Source: Planctomycetaceae bacterium
Lineage (GTDB): Bacteria; Planctomycetota; Planctomycetia; Planctomycetales; Planctomycetaceae
Assembly: GCA_003445035.1 (NCBI GenBank)
Contig: DLVV01000264.1
Coordinates: forward strand, 1 to 27,025
Direction: 5' to 3'
DNA length: 27,025 bases
Each line of letters opens with the position of its first letter. Position 1 is the first letter of the stretch. The notes beneath the pieces were generated by a model. The model did no database searches and was not told where the DNA came from. It saw nothing but the letters and a program-made list of their open reading frames with translations. The translations under genes and the position numbers were made by a program. Positions 1 to 7,126 of this stretch are shown piece after piece.

Positions 1-686
1 CCGATCAGCAGGTAGCTGCAGATGCCCACCAGTTCCCAGAAGACGAACACCATGAAGATGTTGCCGGCCAGGACCAGCCCGAGCATCGAGAAACAGAACA
101 GCGAGAGGTAAGCGAAGAACCTGTAGAACCGCCCGGGGCGGTGCAGGTGAGATCCGTCGGCGACGTGCACCTGGTGGTCCACGTGTTCCTCGGTTCGTTC
201 GTCATCCATGTACCCGATCGCAAAGACGTGGATGCAGGTTGCGATCAAGGTGACCATCGTGAACATCACCAGCGTCAGGCTGTCGATGTAATAGTCGATG
301 GCGATGCGAATCTTGCCGAAGGTGGCCAGCTCGTAAAGCCGGCCACTGACGTACTTGTCGGGTTTCTCGGTGGTGCCTTCCTGGCCGGCGGAGGGGGCAT
401 CGGAGACGGCGAACTGGGCCACCGCGTCGGTGGTCGTCGGTTCGGAGGCCGAGGCGTGGTGCGTGTCCCACAGCGACAGGTCGAAGTCGGAGATCCCGAA
501 AACGAGTGCCGTGAGGCTCAGCAGAAACCCGCCGCCGATGCAGCCGACCGAGAGGTAGGCTGCCAGGCGAGACCGGAACCGGCCGCCAGGCGCGTGGTGC
601 GACCAGTAGCCGCCGAAGATCTCGACGGCGAAGCCGACGAGTGGCAGCAGCCACGCGGTGGTCAGCAGGCAGGCCTTGATGTCCAT
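1..686 (-). CDS. nuoL: NADH-quinone oxidoreductase subunit L (N-terminal part, cut by window edge)
   Basis: Antiporter-like, proton-pumping membrane subunit of respiratory complex I. Reading the minus strand from the ATG at 686 gives 228 uninterrupted residues before the window ends; full-length members usually exceed 600. Seen directly: hydrophobic helices near residues 8-25, 42-65, 133-158, 188-207 and 208-228, and the family signature FFAYLSLFCFSML followed by FWELVGICSYLLIG, which closely matches NuoL of other bacteria. Two insertions are unusual: a polar Thr/Ala/Glu-rich stretch at about residues 72-115, and an acidic, His-rich stretch at about 161-184 carrying five histidines just before the FFAY motif. 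The gene lies 46 bp after nuoK on the same strand, so it is part of the nuoHJKL unit. I see no strong Shine-Dalgarno sequence; the start was chosen because the first helix follows it directly. Confidence 0.93.
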   Translation of the reverse strand, partial: MDIKACLLTTAWLLPLVGFAVEIFGGYWSHHAPGGRFRSRLAAYLSVGCIGGGFLLSLTALVFGISDFDLSLWDTHHASASEPTTTDAVAQFAVSDAPSAGQEGTTEKPDKYVSGRLYELATFGKIRIAIDYYIDSLTLVMFTMVTLIATCIHVFAIGYMDDERTEEHVDHQVHVADGSHLHRPGRFYRFFAYLSLFCFSMLGLVLAGNIFMVFVFWELVGICSYLLI

Positions 687-732
687 CGGGGTTCCGGAAA
701 GGTCGGTCGTCGGGTTGGTGTGTCGGGGAGGC

Positions 733-1041
733 TCAGCCCTGGAGCTTGTCGCCTCGGTCGATATCGATGGTCTGGTAGTTGTTGTAGAAGTTCAAAGCGA
801 TCGCCAGGGCGACGGCCGCCTCGGCAGCGGCCAGCACGATGACGAACAGCGAAACGATCTGGCCATCCAGGCCGAGGCTGGTGTGCCGGGAGAAGGCGAC
901 GAAGTTGACGTTGGCCCCGTTGAGGACCAGCTCGACGCCCATCAACACCGCGATCCCGTTCCGCTTGGTGGCCATGCAGACCACCCCGCAGACGAACATC
1001 ACGGCACCGATCAGCAAGTAGTTGGTCAAGCTGGCGTCCAT
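733..1041 (-). CDS. nuoK: NADH-quinone oxidoreductase subunit K
   Basis: Small three-helix membrane subunit of complex I (MrpC-like), part of the proton path between NuoJ and NuoN. The 102-residue product has the normal family length. Two membrane glutamates known to be essential in this family are visible, in GVELVLNGAN (helix 2) and AAAEAAVALAIAL (helix 3). The first helix, LTNYLLIGAVMFVCG, and the MATKRNGIAVLMG loop are also typical. The ATG is only 3 nt after the nuoJ stop codon, so the genes are almost certainly cotranscribed and translated together. Nothing is missing or truncated. Confidence 0.97.
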   Translation of the reverse strand: MDASLTNYLLIGAVMFVCGVVCMATKRNGIAVLMGVELVLNGANVNFVAFSRHTSLGLDGQIVSLFVIVLAAAEAAVALAIALNFYNNYQTIDIDRGDKLQG

Positions 1042-1044
1042 CGG

Positions 1045-1650
1045 TCAGGCGTCTCCCCCGGTGGCTTCGGACGTCTCTTGTCGCTTGGCACGAGCCAGGT
1101 AGGCGGCTCCGACCAGAACGACCAGCAGGTGGACCGAGACGATTTCAAACGGCAACAGGTAGCCGGTTTTCTCGCCGCGATCCTTGTGGATGCCAACCTC
1201 GGTGTCAGCCGCAATGCCGACCAGTCTCAGGCCGATGGCCCGTGACGTGCTGCCGGTTTCATCGGTGGCCGCGGCAGTCACGGGACTGTGGCTGCCTTTA
1301 AGTGTTTCCCATTCGACGTCGATCACCGTGAAGGCGATCATCGAGAAGAACAGCAGTCCGACAGCGGCCCCGACGAAGGTTTCGCCGGAGGACATCTGGA
1401 TTCGTCGAAACGGCCCGCTGGCGGTCAGCATCACGCCGAAGATCAGCAGCACCAGGGTGCCGCCGACGTAGACGAGCAACTGGGTGGCGGCGACGAAATC
1501 GGCGTCGAGCAGGAAGAACAGCCCGGCGGTGGAGCCCAGCGAGATGATCAGCGAGAAAGCCATGCGGACGATGTCCTGCAGGATCACCACCCCGATGGCA
1601 CCGCCGCCGGCCAGGATCGCAAAGATCCAGAAGAGTACCTGGTCGTTCAC
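1045..1650 (-). CDS. nuoJ: NADH-quinone oxidoreductase subunit J
   Basis: Membrane subunit of complex I whose third helix contains the pi-bulge implicated in coupling. The 201-residue product shows that helix as AATQLLVYVGGTLVLLIFGVML, a highly conserved NuoJ pattern. Further helices lie near residues 5-20, 27-45, 92-110 and 165-187. A polar loop of roughly 50 residues (about 113-160) before the last helix is longer than in E. coli. The start is a GTG whose first bases overlap the nuoH stop codon (GTGA at 1650-1647), indicating translational coupling. No nuoI (2x4Fe-4S ferredoxin subunit) lies between nuoH and nuoJ, where it is commonly found. Confidence 0.95.
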   Translation of the reverse strand: MNDQVLFWIFAILAGGGAIGVVILQDIVRMAFSLIISLGSTAGLFFLLDADFVAATQLLVYVGGTLVLLIFGVMLTASGPFRRIQMSSGETFVGAAVGLLFFSMIAFTVIDVEWETLKGSHSPVTAAATDETGSTSRAIGLRLVGIAADTEVGIHKDRGEKTGYLLPFEIVSVHLLVVLVGAAYLARAKRQETSEATGGDA

Positions 1651-2897
1651 GGCCCGGTCTCCCCGTTCGAGGTCGAGGCGGTCGGCGACTGGTCGGCCGG
1701 GCTGGAGATGGACTCGAGTCTCATCGTCGGCGCGGCCCGTTCACCGGTGGGCGTTCCCCAGATCGTGGTTTTTCCCGAGAACGAGAGCGCCAGGGGCCAG
1801 ATCACCGCGCCCAGGAACAGCACGCAACTGATCGGCACCAGGTACTTCAGGCAGGTCATCATCACCTGGTCGATCCGCAGGCGTGGCAGGGTCCAGCGGA
1901 CCCAGATCTGCACGCAGACCAGCACCGAGGCCTTCCCGAAGAAGACCCCGAAGCCCAGGGCGTTGGTCAACCAGGTCCAGACATATGCGTCCGAACCGTA
2001 CCGGGGACCGTCAAGGATGCCGTCGAGGCCGGGGATTCCGGTGTGCCAGCCACCCAAAAACAGCAGCACCGCGATGCCGCAGACGGTGAACATGCTGGCG
2101 TACTCGGCCAGGAAGAAGAAGCTCCAGCGGAAACCGCTGTACTCGGTCAGAAAACCGGCCACCAGTTCGCTCTCGGCCTCGGCCAGGTCGAACGGGGCCC
2201 GTTTGCAACTGGCCGTGGCACAGACGAAGTAGACGAAGAAGGCCAGGAAGCTGAAGGGGTCGTGGAAGATGATCCAGTTGCCCAGGTGGCCACTCTGCAG
2301 TCCGCCGATCTCGTTGAGGTTCAGCGAGCCGGCCGTGATGATCGGGATCACCACGCAGATCGACATCGGGATCTCGTAACTGACCATCTGGGCGGCTTCC
2401 CGCATGCCGCCGAACAGGGCCCATTTCGAGCCGCTGGCGTAACCGGCCAGGATCACCCCGATCACCTCCAGGGACATCACGGCCAGCATCAGGTACAGGC
2501 CGATGTCGAGGCTGATGGCGATCCAGCCGTCGGAGAACGGCAGGAACATGAGGGCGGCCAGTGAACTGACGACCACCACGTAGGGAGCCACCCGAAACAA
2601 CGGGCCGTCGGCGTCCTCGGGTACCAGGTCCTCTTTCTGAATCAACTTTCCGCCGTCGGCAATGGCCTGCAGCCAACCGAACTTGCCACCGACGCGAGTG
2701 GGACCGAGCCGGTCCTGGATCCGTCCCGAGATCTTTCGCTCGGCCCAGATGAAAATCCCCGCCGGCAGTCCGAAGAAACCGGCCACCAGCGCCACGTGGA
2801 TCACCGCCGCCAGGAACATGGCCAAGCTTTCGCTAATGGACCATCCCTGAAGAATCGACTGGATCGTCGTCGCGGTGTCGGCCAGCGTGGGGGTCAT
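1647..2897 (-). CDS. nuoH: NADH-quinone oxidoreductase subunit H
   Basis: Quinone-site membrane subunit linking the hydrophilic arm of complex I to the pump modules. The start at 2897 (ATG) gives 416 residues. An in-frame extension further upstream only reads the complementary strand of the exbD gene and is low-complexity, so I rejected it. Family marks seen: WAERKISGRIQDRLGPTRVGG, the loop with LIQKEDLVPEDADG, and the acidic EAESELVAGFLTEYSGFRW loop thought to line the quinone site. The protein is longer than the roughly 325-residue E. coli NuoH, partly through a polar C-terminal tail of about 45 residues rich in Ser, Thr and Pro. The gene opens the nuoHJKL unit, about 150 nt downstream of a predicted transcription start, and overlaps nuoJ by 4 nt. 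Confidence 0.95.
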   Translation of the reverse strand: MTPTLADTATTIQSILQGWSISESLAMFLAAVIHVALVAGFFGLPAGIFIWAERKISGRIQDRLGPTRVGGKFGWLQAIADGGKLIQKEDLVPEDADGPLFRVAPYVVVVSSLAALMFLPFSDGWIAISLDIGLYLMLAVMSLEVIGVILAGYASGSKWALFGGMREAAQMVSYEIPMSICVVIPIITAGSLNLNEIGGLQSGHLGNWIIFHDPFSFLAFFVYFVCATASCKRAPFDLAEAESELVAGFLTEYSGFRWSFFFLAEYASMFTVCGIAVLLFLGGWHTGIPGLDGILDGPRYGSDAYVWTWLTNALGFGVFFGKASVLVCVQIWVRWTLPRLRIDQVMMTCLKYLVPISCVLFLGAVIWPLALSFSGKTTIWGTPTGERAAPTMRLESISSPADQSPTASTSNGETGP

Positions 2898-3050
2898 CGC
2901 GGTGCTACCGGGTTCATCGTCACACGCAGGACCGAGCGCACCCGGGTCGATGGACGCGAACGCCCGCCGAAATCCGACGGAGGCCACAGCAGGACCCGGG
3001 TCCGTCGTTGCATGCGTTCGGGACCCACTTGGACCCCGATCAAAGGCTGA

Positions 3051-3079
3051 ACTATGCCAGATGGATACCGGGACTTCAA
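3051..3079 (-). promoter_or_regulatory. Predicted sigma70 promoter for nuoHJKL
   Basis: On the minus strand, TTGAAG (3079-3074) is followed by exactly 17 nt and then CATAGT (3056-3051), with TG one base before the -10 box (extended -10). Transcription would begin near 3044, leaving a leader of about 147 nt before the nuoH ATG. The surrounding 2898-3187 stretch has no convincing gene on either strand. The promoter suggests that nuoHJKL can be transcribed independently of the exb operon upstream. This is a visual match, not a scored one. Confidence 0.5.
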
Positions 3080-3187
3080 GAGAACCGGAGACCGCGCGGG
3101 TGGGCGATGGCCGGGAGCCGAGCCACCTGCTGCCGCAGACTGTTGACGCAAAACGGTTTGGTCGAGCCGAGTGTCTCCGCGGACGAC

Positions 3188-3679
3188 TCAGCGAGTCGCC
3201 GGTGGTTGCGGATCGGTGCTGTTGGCCGGGTCGACGGCGAAGTGAATCGCCTCGAAATCGGCCGAGCGGGCCGCGTCGTAAGCGGCCAGGGCCTCGCCCA
3301 GGGGAACGTCCGGCTCGATGTCCAGGATCACCGGCAACTCGCGGGCCGTGGCCGCCAGGGTCCTGAGAAATCTCGAGAGGTCCCGATGCCGGTCGGGCCC
3401 GGAAAACGTCTGGCCCTCGACTTCGATCCGCATGCCCCCGTTTGCCTGGCCGGGGGCTATCACCCGCACCCAGGCTTCGCCCAGGGGCCGTTCCTGGGGA
3501 GCTGCGGCTGCGGACTCGATCGAGCCGCCCGAGAGTTCCGTTGGCAGGAGGCTCTCGCGGATCTGTCCGGTCGAAGCGCACACGAAGAAGATCAGCAGCA
3601 GGAACACCACGTCAATCAGCGGCGTCATTGCCTGGCTGTCGTCGCGTTGTCGTTGGTGGTGGGCTGAAGGGATACGCAT
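3188..3679 (-). CDS. ExbD/TolR-family biopolymer transport protein (first copy)
   Basis: ExbD/TolR proteins pair with ExbB/TolQ in the inner membrane and carry the single membrane aspartate that conducts protons. The 163-residue product has a short cytoplasmic N-terminus, then MTPLIDVVFLLLIFFVCAS at about residues 18-36 with the key Asp at 23. The periplasmic part (about 37-163) has the alternating strand/helix pattern of the family, ending in a Pro/Asp-rich tail. It is the last gene of the six-gene operon, 28 bp after the second exbD. The two ExbD proteins share the membrane signature but differ in length and periplasmic sequence, so they are paralogues rather than a recent duplication. The next gene downstream is nuoH, about 290 bp away with its own predicted promoter. 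Confidence 0.92.
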   Translation of the reverse strand: MRIPSAHHQRQRDDSQAMTPLIDVVFLLLIFFVCASTGQIRESLLPTELSGGSIESAAAAPQERPLGEAWVRVIAPGQANGGMRIEVEGQTFSGPDRHRDLSRFLRTLAATARELPVILDIEPDVPLGEALAAYDAARSADFEAIHFAVDPANSTDPQPPATR

Positions 3680-3707
3680 GGGTTCGGTGATGTGGGGGAC
3701 GCGGAGG

Positions 3708-4127
3708 TTATTCGGGAAGTACGGCGTAGCCGATTCGGGTGATGCCGGCCTGGGCGCAGGCCACCATCAGGGGTTCGACGACACGGAACGGAACCCGGCG
3801 GTCACCGCGGATCCGCACCTCGTAGCCACCGGTCCCCGCTTCGGAGCCGGCGTCCTTGAGCAGGCCGGAGACCTGTTCGAGCGTGACGATGCGGCCTCCG
3901 ACGTGCAGCGACTGGTCGGAGGTGACCGTCACCACAAGTCGCCGGGGCACCTCGATCCGGTCGTCCTCGGCGTCGACGATCGTCGGCAGATCGACCGGCT
4001 CGGTCGATTCGGTCCGGGCCGCGTGGCTGGCGACCAGGAAGAAGATCACCAGCAGAAAGACGATGTCGATCAGCGGGGTGAGATTCAGTGAAACGCCCAG
4101 TTGGCGGACCCGCGTGGGGATTCTCAT
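3708..4127 (-). CDS. ExbD/TolR-family biopolymer transport protein (second copy)
   Basis: A 139-residue ExbD/TolR-type protein of normal family length. The N-terminal segment LNLTPLIDIVFLLVIFFLVAS places the proton-carrying Asp at about residue 21. The periplasmic domain includes the family-like stretches VVTVTSDQSLHVGG and VRIRGDRRVPFRVV, ending in GITRIGYAVLPE. The ATG overlaps the stop of the upstream exbB-like gene by 4 nt (ATGA at 4127-4124), so synthesis of the two partners is probably coupled. Together with the other ExbD it should form the stator that converts proton-motive force into movement of a periplasmic effector; the VWA protein of the operon is the best candidate for that effector. 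Confidence 0.94.
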   Translation of the reverse strand: MRIPTRVRQLGVSLNLTPLIDIVFLLVIFFLVASHAARTESTEPVDLPTIVDAEDDRIEVPRRLVVTVTSDQSLHVGGRIVTLEQVSGLLKDAGSEAGTGGYEVRIRGDRRVPFRVVEPLMVACAQAGITRIGYAVLPE

Positions 4128-5062
4128 GTCGGCGGATCCTCCGGCCGTTCGATCGCCACCGGAGGCACTCGCCGCTCCTGCCGTTCGGCCGACGGGCTGG
4201 CGGGTTCCTTCCGTCGCCGTGCCTGGCCACCAGCACGGCCGAGATTGGCCCGCTTGAATTCGGCCCAGGCGTGTTCGGCCATCAGGCTGGATTCGGCCAC
4301 GAGTTCATCGATGCGGTTGCGAAAGATGGCGAATGCGGACAGGGCGGGCACGGCCACTCCCAGTCCCATCAGGGTGGTGACCAGGGCCTGGTAGATGCCC
4401 GGGGCGAGTTCGCTGACCGGCGGGTTGATCTTGGTGGCAAATTCCTGAAAGGCGACGATCATGCCCCAGACGGTTCCCAGCAGCCCCAGCATCGGGGCGA
4501 TGGTGCCGATCACCGAGAGATACTCGATTTTCCGGAACAGCCTCGCCGCCTGTTCGGCGCTGGCGTCCTCCATCGACTTCTCGACCGCCTGGTAACCCAG
4601 CGGCGCCTCGGCGAGTCCTTCGGCCAGCACAGCACCCAGGAAGCTGGGCCGTTCGTGGCAGAGTTGATCAGCCTCGGTGAACCGCCCGGCCGAAAGCAGC
4701 GAGCCGACCGAATCGGCCAGGCCGGTGGGCATCAACGCCTTGCGACGAATGGTCAGCATGTGTTCAACAATCAACGCGACCATGGCCATCGACAGGGCAA
4801 GGATGACCAGGCCGATGGTGCCGCCGGCGCGGAGCAGTTGCCGGAGTGTCATCGCATTGGTCGGGGGATCGGGGTTCTCGACCAGTTTTCCGGTCGCAGC
4901 GTCGTAGAGCTTGGTCTCGGTAGGAAGAGGCTCGGCCTGGGGCGCGTCGGGCGTGCCGGTGGCGGCTGGTGCGGCGGGGGCCTGCGACCGGGCGATGGAG
5001 GGTATGAGCAGGCTCGCAGCGAACGCGGCGAGAACGAGTCGGCTGGGGCAGGGACGGCTCAT
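4124..5062 (-). CDS. MotA/TolQ/ExbB-family proton channel protein
   Basis: Inner-membrane partner of ExbD/TolR. The ATG at 5062 gives 312 residues: a Sec-type signal (about 1-28, ending near ARSQA), an Ala/Pro-rich periplasmic linker, and then the three-helix ExbB core. Visible marks are LRAGGTIGLVILALSMAMVALIV (first helix of the core) and the conserved EYLSVIGTIAPMLGLLGTVWGMI followed by LAPGIYQALVTTLMGLGVAVPAL. The C-terminus is a charged Arg/Pro/Glu-rich tail. The signal peptide before the channel domain is a variant seen in many planctomycetal and proteobacterial ExbB-like proteins. The start overlaps the stop of the upstream TPR-like gene (ATGA at 5062-5059). A longer in-frame start upstream reads through that gene's coding sequence and was rejected. 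Confidence 0.94.
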   Translation of the reverse strand: MSRPCPSRLVLAAFAASLLIPSIARSQAPAAPAATGTPDAPQAEPLPTETKLYDAATGKLVENPDPPTNAMTLRQLLRAGGTIGLVILALSMAMVALIVEHMLTIRRKALMPTGLADSVGSLLSAGRFTEADQLCHERPSFLGAVLAEGLAEAPLGYQAVEKSMEDASAEQAARLFRKIEYLSVIGTIAPMLGLLGTVWGMIVAFQEFATKINPPVSELAPGIYQALVTTLMGLGVAVPALSAFAIFRNRIDELVAESSLMAEHAWAEFKRANLGRAGGQARRRKEPASPSAERQERRVPPVAIERPEDPPT

Positions 5063-6162
5063 GGTGTGGTGCGCCTCGTGCGCGGTGGGGGAGTCTGGGT
5101 GGCGGCCGATTCTCGGGCGGCCGGCGTGCCGGGGAAGCGTTGTTGGAGGTCCCGATAGAGTGTTTGGGCGGCCGTGGACTGGTTGTCCGAAAGCAGCGAG
5201 TTGGCAGCAAGCTGCGTGGCTCGTGCCGCCAGAAATCGATCGTCGTCGAAGACCAGCGATGTCCACATCAGTGCCGAAGCGGCCGGCTGGAACTGCCGTC
5301 GCTGAAGACGGGCCAGCCCGATCACGAACCGCGGTCCCCCCCGGAGTTCCAGCGGCAACTTGCGGATGTGCCGGGTCCAGGTGTCCAGGTGCCTGGGAGT
5401 CACCTTGCCGTTTTTCATGTCGGCCCGCCAGCACTGTGCCACGGCGAGGCCGCGGACACGTGGATCGGGCGAAATTCGCAACTTTCGCAACTGGGACTCG
5501 GCTTCCACGGCGTACCCCGAATCGCGGAGCAGGTGGCTGGCGGCCAGCAGTGCGGCGACGTCGCCGGTTCGCACCCGCCACGCTTTCGCCTCGCTGGCGA
5601 CCGACGGGTCGACCGTTCCAGTGATCCGCCAGTCCAGCGGCACCAGTTCGAAGTGGCGAGCCCTCCGCGCGCTCTCCGAAAGGCTCAGGAAGTGAGATCC
5701 CGCACGGCGGTAGTCACCACCGTGCAGCGCGCAACGGACCAGCCCGGCGAGCAACTCCCGGCGGACCCAGGCCCGGGAGGCACCGTTGAGTGCCGTGCGA
5801 AACGACTGCTCGGCTTCAATGAGTTCGCCTCGCTTGAGGTGTTTCAGTGCGGCCAGGTGCGGGGCGGAGCGGACGGGGATGACCGAGACAATCCGGTCGG
5901 CCGGGATCCTCCACGGGGTGGCTCGACCACGGGCCTTGACCACGACCTCGACGGCGTCGTAGTCGGTGATCTGGCCCACGTGCGTCAGGCGTCCGCGACC
6001 TTCGGCCTGGCGGACGATGACGCGATCACGGGCCTGGGCGGGCAGGCGGTCGGTGGCCAGCACGAGAGCCGAACCGGCGACGAGCCACGCGGTGACCCGG
6101 GCCAGGCGACAGCCGGGCTGATCAGCGGTTCCGTCGAGGAGCCGAGAAGGTGTTGATGTCAC
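5059..6162 (-). CDS. Secreted TPR-like helical repeat protein
   Basis: 367 residues from a GTG start. A hydrophobic segment at about residues 23-42 ending in LPAQA looks like a Sec signal with a long N-terminus. It is followed by a short beta-rich region (about 46-100, with repeated valines and RITDY/RIVSVIPV-type strands) and then a long helical region (about 104-350) with TPR-like pattern, for example HLKRGELIEAEQSFRTAL and LYRDLQQRFPG. I infer a periplasmic protein-interaction scaffold; the exact fold needs a profile search. Its 5' end overlaps the VWA gene by 41 nt and its 3' end overlaps the exbB-like gene by 4 nt, so it belongs firmly to this operon. No alternative ATG or GTG lies between the start and the signal peptide. 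The tail is Pro/Thr/Arg-rich and probably unstructured. Confidence 0.75.
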   Translation of the reverse strand: MTSTPSRLLDGTADQPGCRLARVTAWLVAGSALVLATDRLPAQARDRVIVRQAEGRGRLTHVGQITDYDAVEVVVKARGRATPWRIPADRIVSVIPVRSAPHLAALKHLKRGELIEAEQSFRTALNGASRAWVRRELLAGLVRCALHGGDYRRAGSHFLSLSESARRARHFELVPLDWRITGTVDPSVASEAKAWRVRTGDVAALLAASHLLRDSGYAVEAESQLRKLRISPDPRVRGLAVAQCWRADMKNGKVTPRHLDTWTRHIRKLPLELRGGPRFVIGLARLQRRQFQPAASALMWTSLVFDDDRFLAARATQLAANSLLSDNQSTAAQTLYRDLQQRFPGTPAARESAATQTPPPRTRRTTP

Positions 6163-7105
6163 GGTAGCGATATCGGCCGCCGTTGAGGGTGGCGAGTTTC
6201 TTGACGTAGTGGGTGGAGGTCAATTCGGCACCGACGCCGAACTTGATCGTGTGAATGCGAGTGCGACCCCGGTTGCGACGGGTCAACCGTTCCATGTCGC
6301 CGGGGTGGATCGAGGAGTTCGCGTCGGCATCGGTCAGAAAGAAGATCACCTCGGGGTCGAACGACAATGCCTTGGACAACGCCGGGAAGTGGAAGGTGCC
6401 CCCGTCGGGAGTCACTGCGGAGATCTTCTGCCGGGCGAGGGTCTTGTTGATGTCGGTGGCCCGGTGCAGGGTGGTGCGTCCGCCGAGGGTCAACAGGCTG
6501 TGCCGCACGTTGTAGAAGATGACCTGGAACTGCTGGGTTTCGTCGAGGTGCTGGAGGCTGCTGAGCAGATCGGCCTTGGCCATTTCCAACGCATGGCCGC
6601 CGGCCATGCTGCCCGAGCGGTCCAGCACGTAGACGAAGCGGGTCCCCTTGTCACGGATGCCCATGAACTGGGTTTCGCCCTTCCGTAGCCCGGCCAGGGG
6701 AGGGCCACCCGAGAGAGCGGATCGGGGCAGCAATTGAGAGGGGTCGGCCAGTGGCGAGGTGGGCGCGCGGGCACCCGGGCCGAGAATCCGGGGGCCGACC
6801 GAATCGGGCAGCGAGAGAAGTTGATCGATGGCCTGGTTGTCGTGGGTTTCGGCCGCGGAGACCGGTTGGGGGATCTCCTGCGAAGCCGGGGGCGTGTTGT
6901 CGGTGGCCGAGGCGGAATCGGAGGTGCTGTCCGAGGACTTGACGACCAATCCCACGTCACGAAAATCACCGGCCCCGTCCTCGCCCACCGATCTCTGGCA
7001 GCTCTGCAAGCCCATGGCGCAGGCAACCAGCAGCAGCAGGTGGACCAAGACCGAGACAATCCAGCCGGGGATGGCTCGGCCCTGGACGGCACGCAGTCCC
7101 TGCAT
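6122..7105 (-). CDS. Membrane-anchored VWA-domain protein with TonB-like N-terminal helix
   Basis: 327 residues from the ATG at 7105, which has a GGAG Shine-Dalgarno 8 nt upstream; a GTG three codons earlier overlaps that site and is less likely. The single membrane helix (about 12-33) reads WIVSVLVHLLLLV and contains Ser18 and His22 in the S-x3-H spacing known from the TonB/TolA energy-transducing helix. A Ser/Thr/Asp/Pro-rich linker (about 45-145) leads to a von Willebrand factor A domain (about 155-320). The metal-ion-dependent adhesion site is complete: DRSGS (Asp162, Ser164, Ser166), Thr237 in the GGT turn, and Asp259 in FLTDAD. The gene lies in an operon with exbB and two exbD genes. 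I infer an inner-membrane-anchored protein whose periplasmic VWA domain is moved by the Exb motor. Confidence 0.88.
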   Translation of the reverse strand: MQGLRAVQGRAIPGWIVSVLVHLLLLVACAMGLQSCQRSVGEDGAGDFRDVGLVVKSSDSTSDSASATDNTPPASQEIPQPVSAAETHDNQAIDQLLSLPDSVGPRILGPGARAPTSPLADPSQLLPRSALSGGPPLAGLRKGETQFMGIRDKGTRFVYVLDRSGSMAGGHALEMAKADLLSSLQHLDETQQFQVIFYNVRHSLLTLGGRTTLHRATDINKTLARQKISAVTPDGGTFHFPALSKALSFDPEVIFFLTDADANSSIHPGDMERLTRRNRGRTRIHTIKFGVGAELTSTHYVKKLATLNGGRYRYRDINTFSAPRRNR

Positions 7106-7126
7106 GGTGGTCACTCCGAGACGTCT

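Noticed and set aside
141..842. Plus-strand reading frame opposite nuoL/nuoK
   Set aside because: The minus strand encodes unmistakable NuoL and NuoK over the same bases; the plus-strand translation has no recognisable feature.
2992..3003. Perfect 12-bp palindrome GGACCCGGGTCC upstream of nuoH
   Set aside because: Several 12-bp palindromes are expected by chance in a GC-rich window of this size, and there is no second copy to support an operator.
2898..3581. Upstream in-frame extension of nuoH
   Set aside because: The extension is Arg/Pro/Gly-rich, opposite in phase to exbD, and NuoH similarity begins just after the ATG at 2897.
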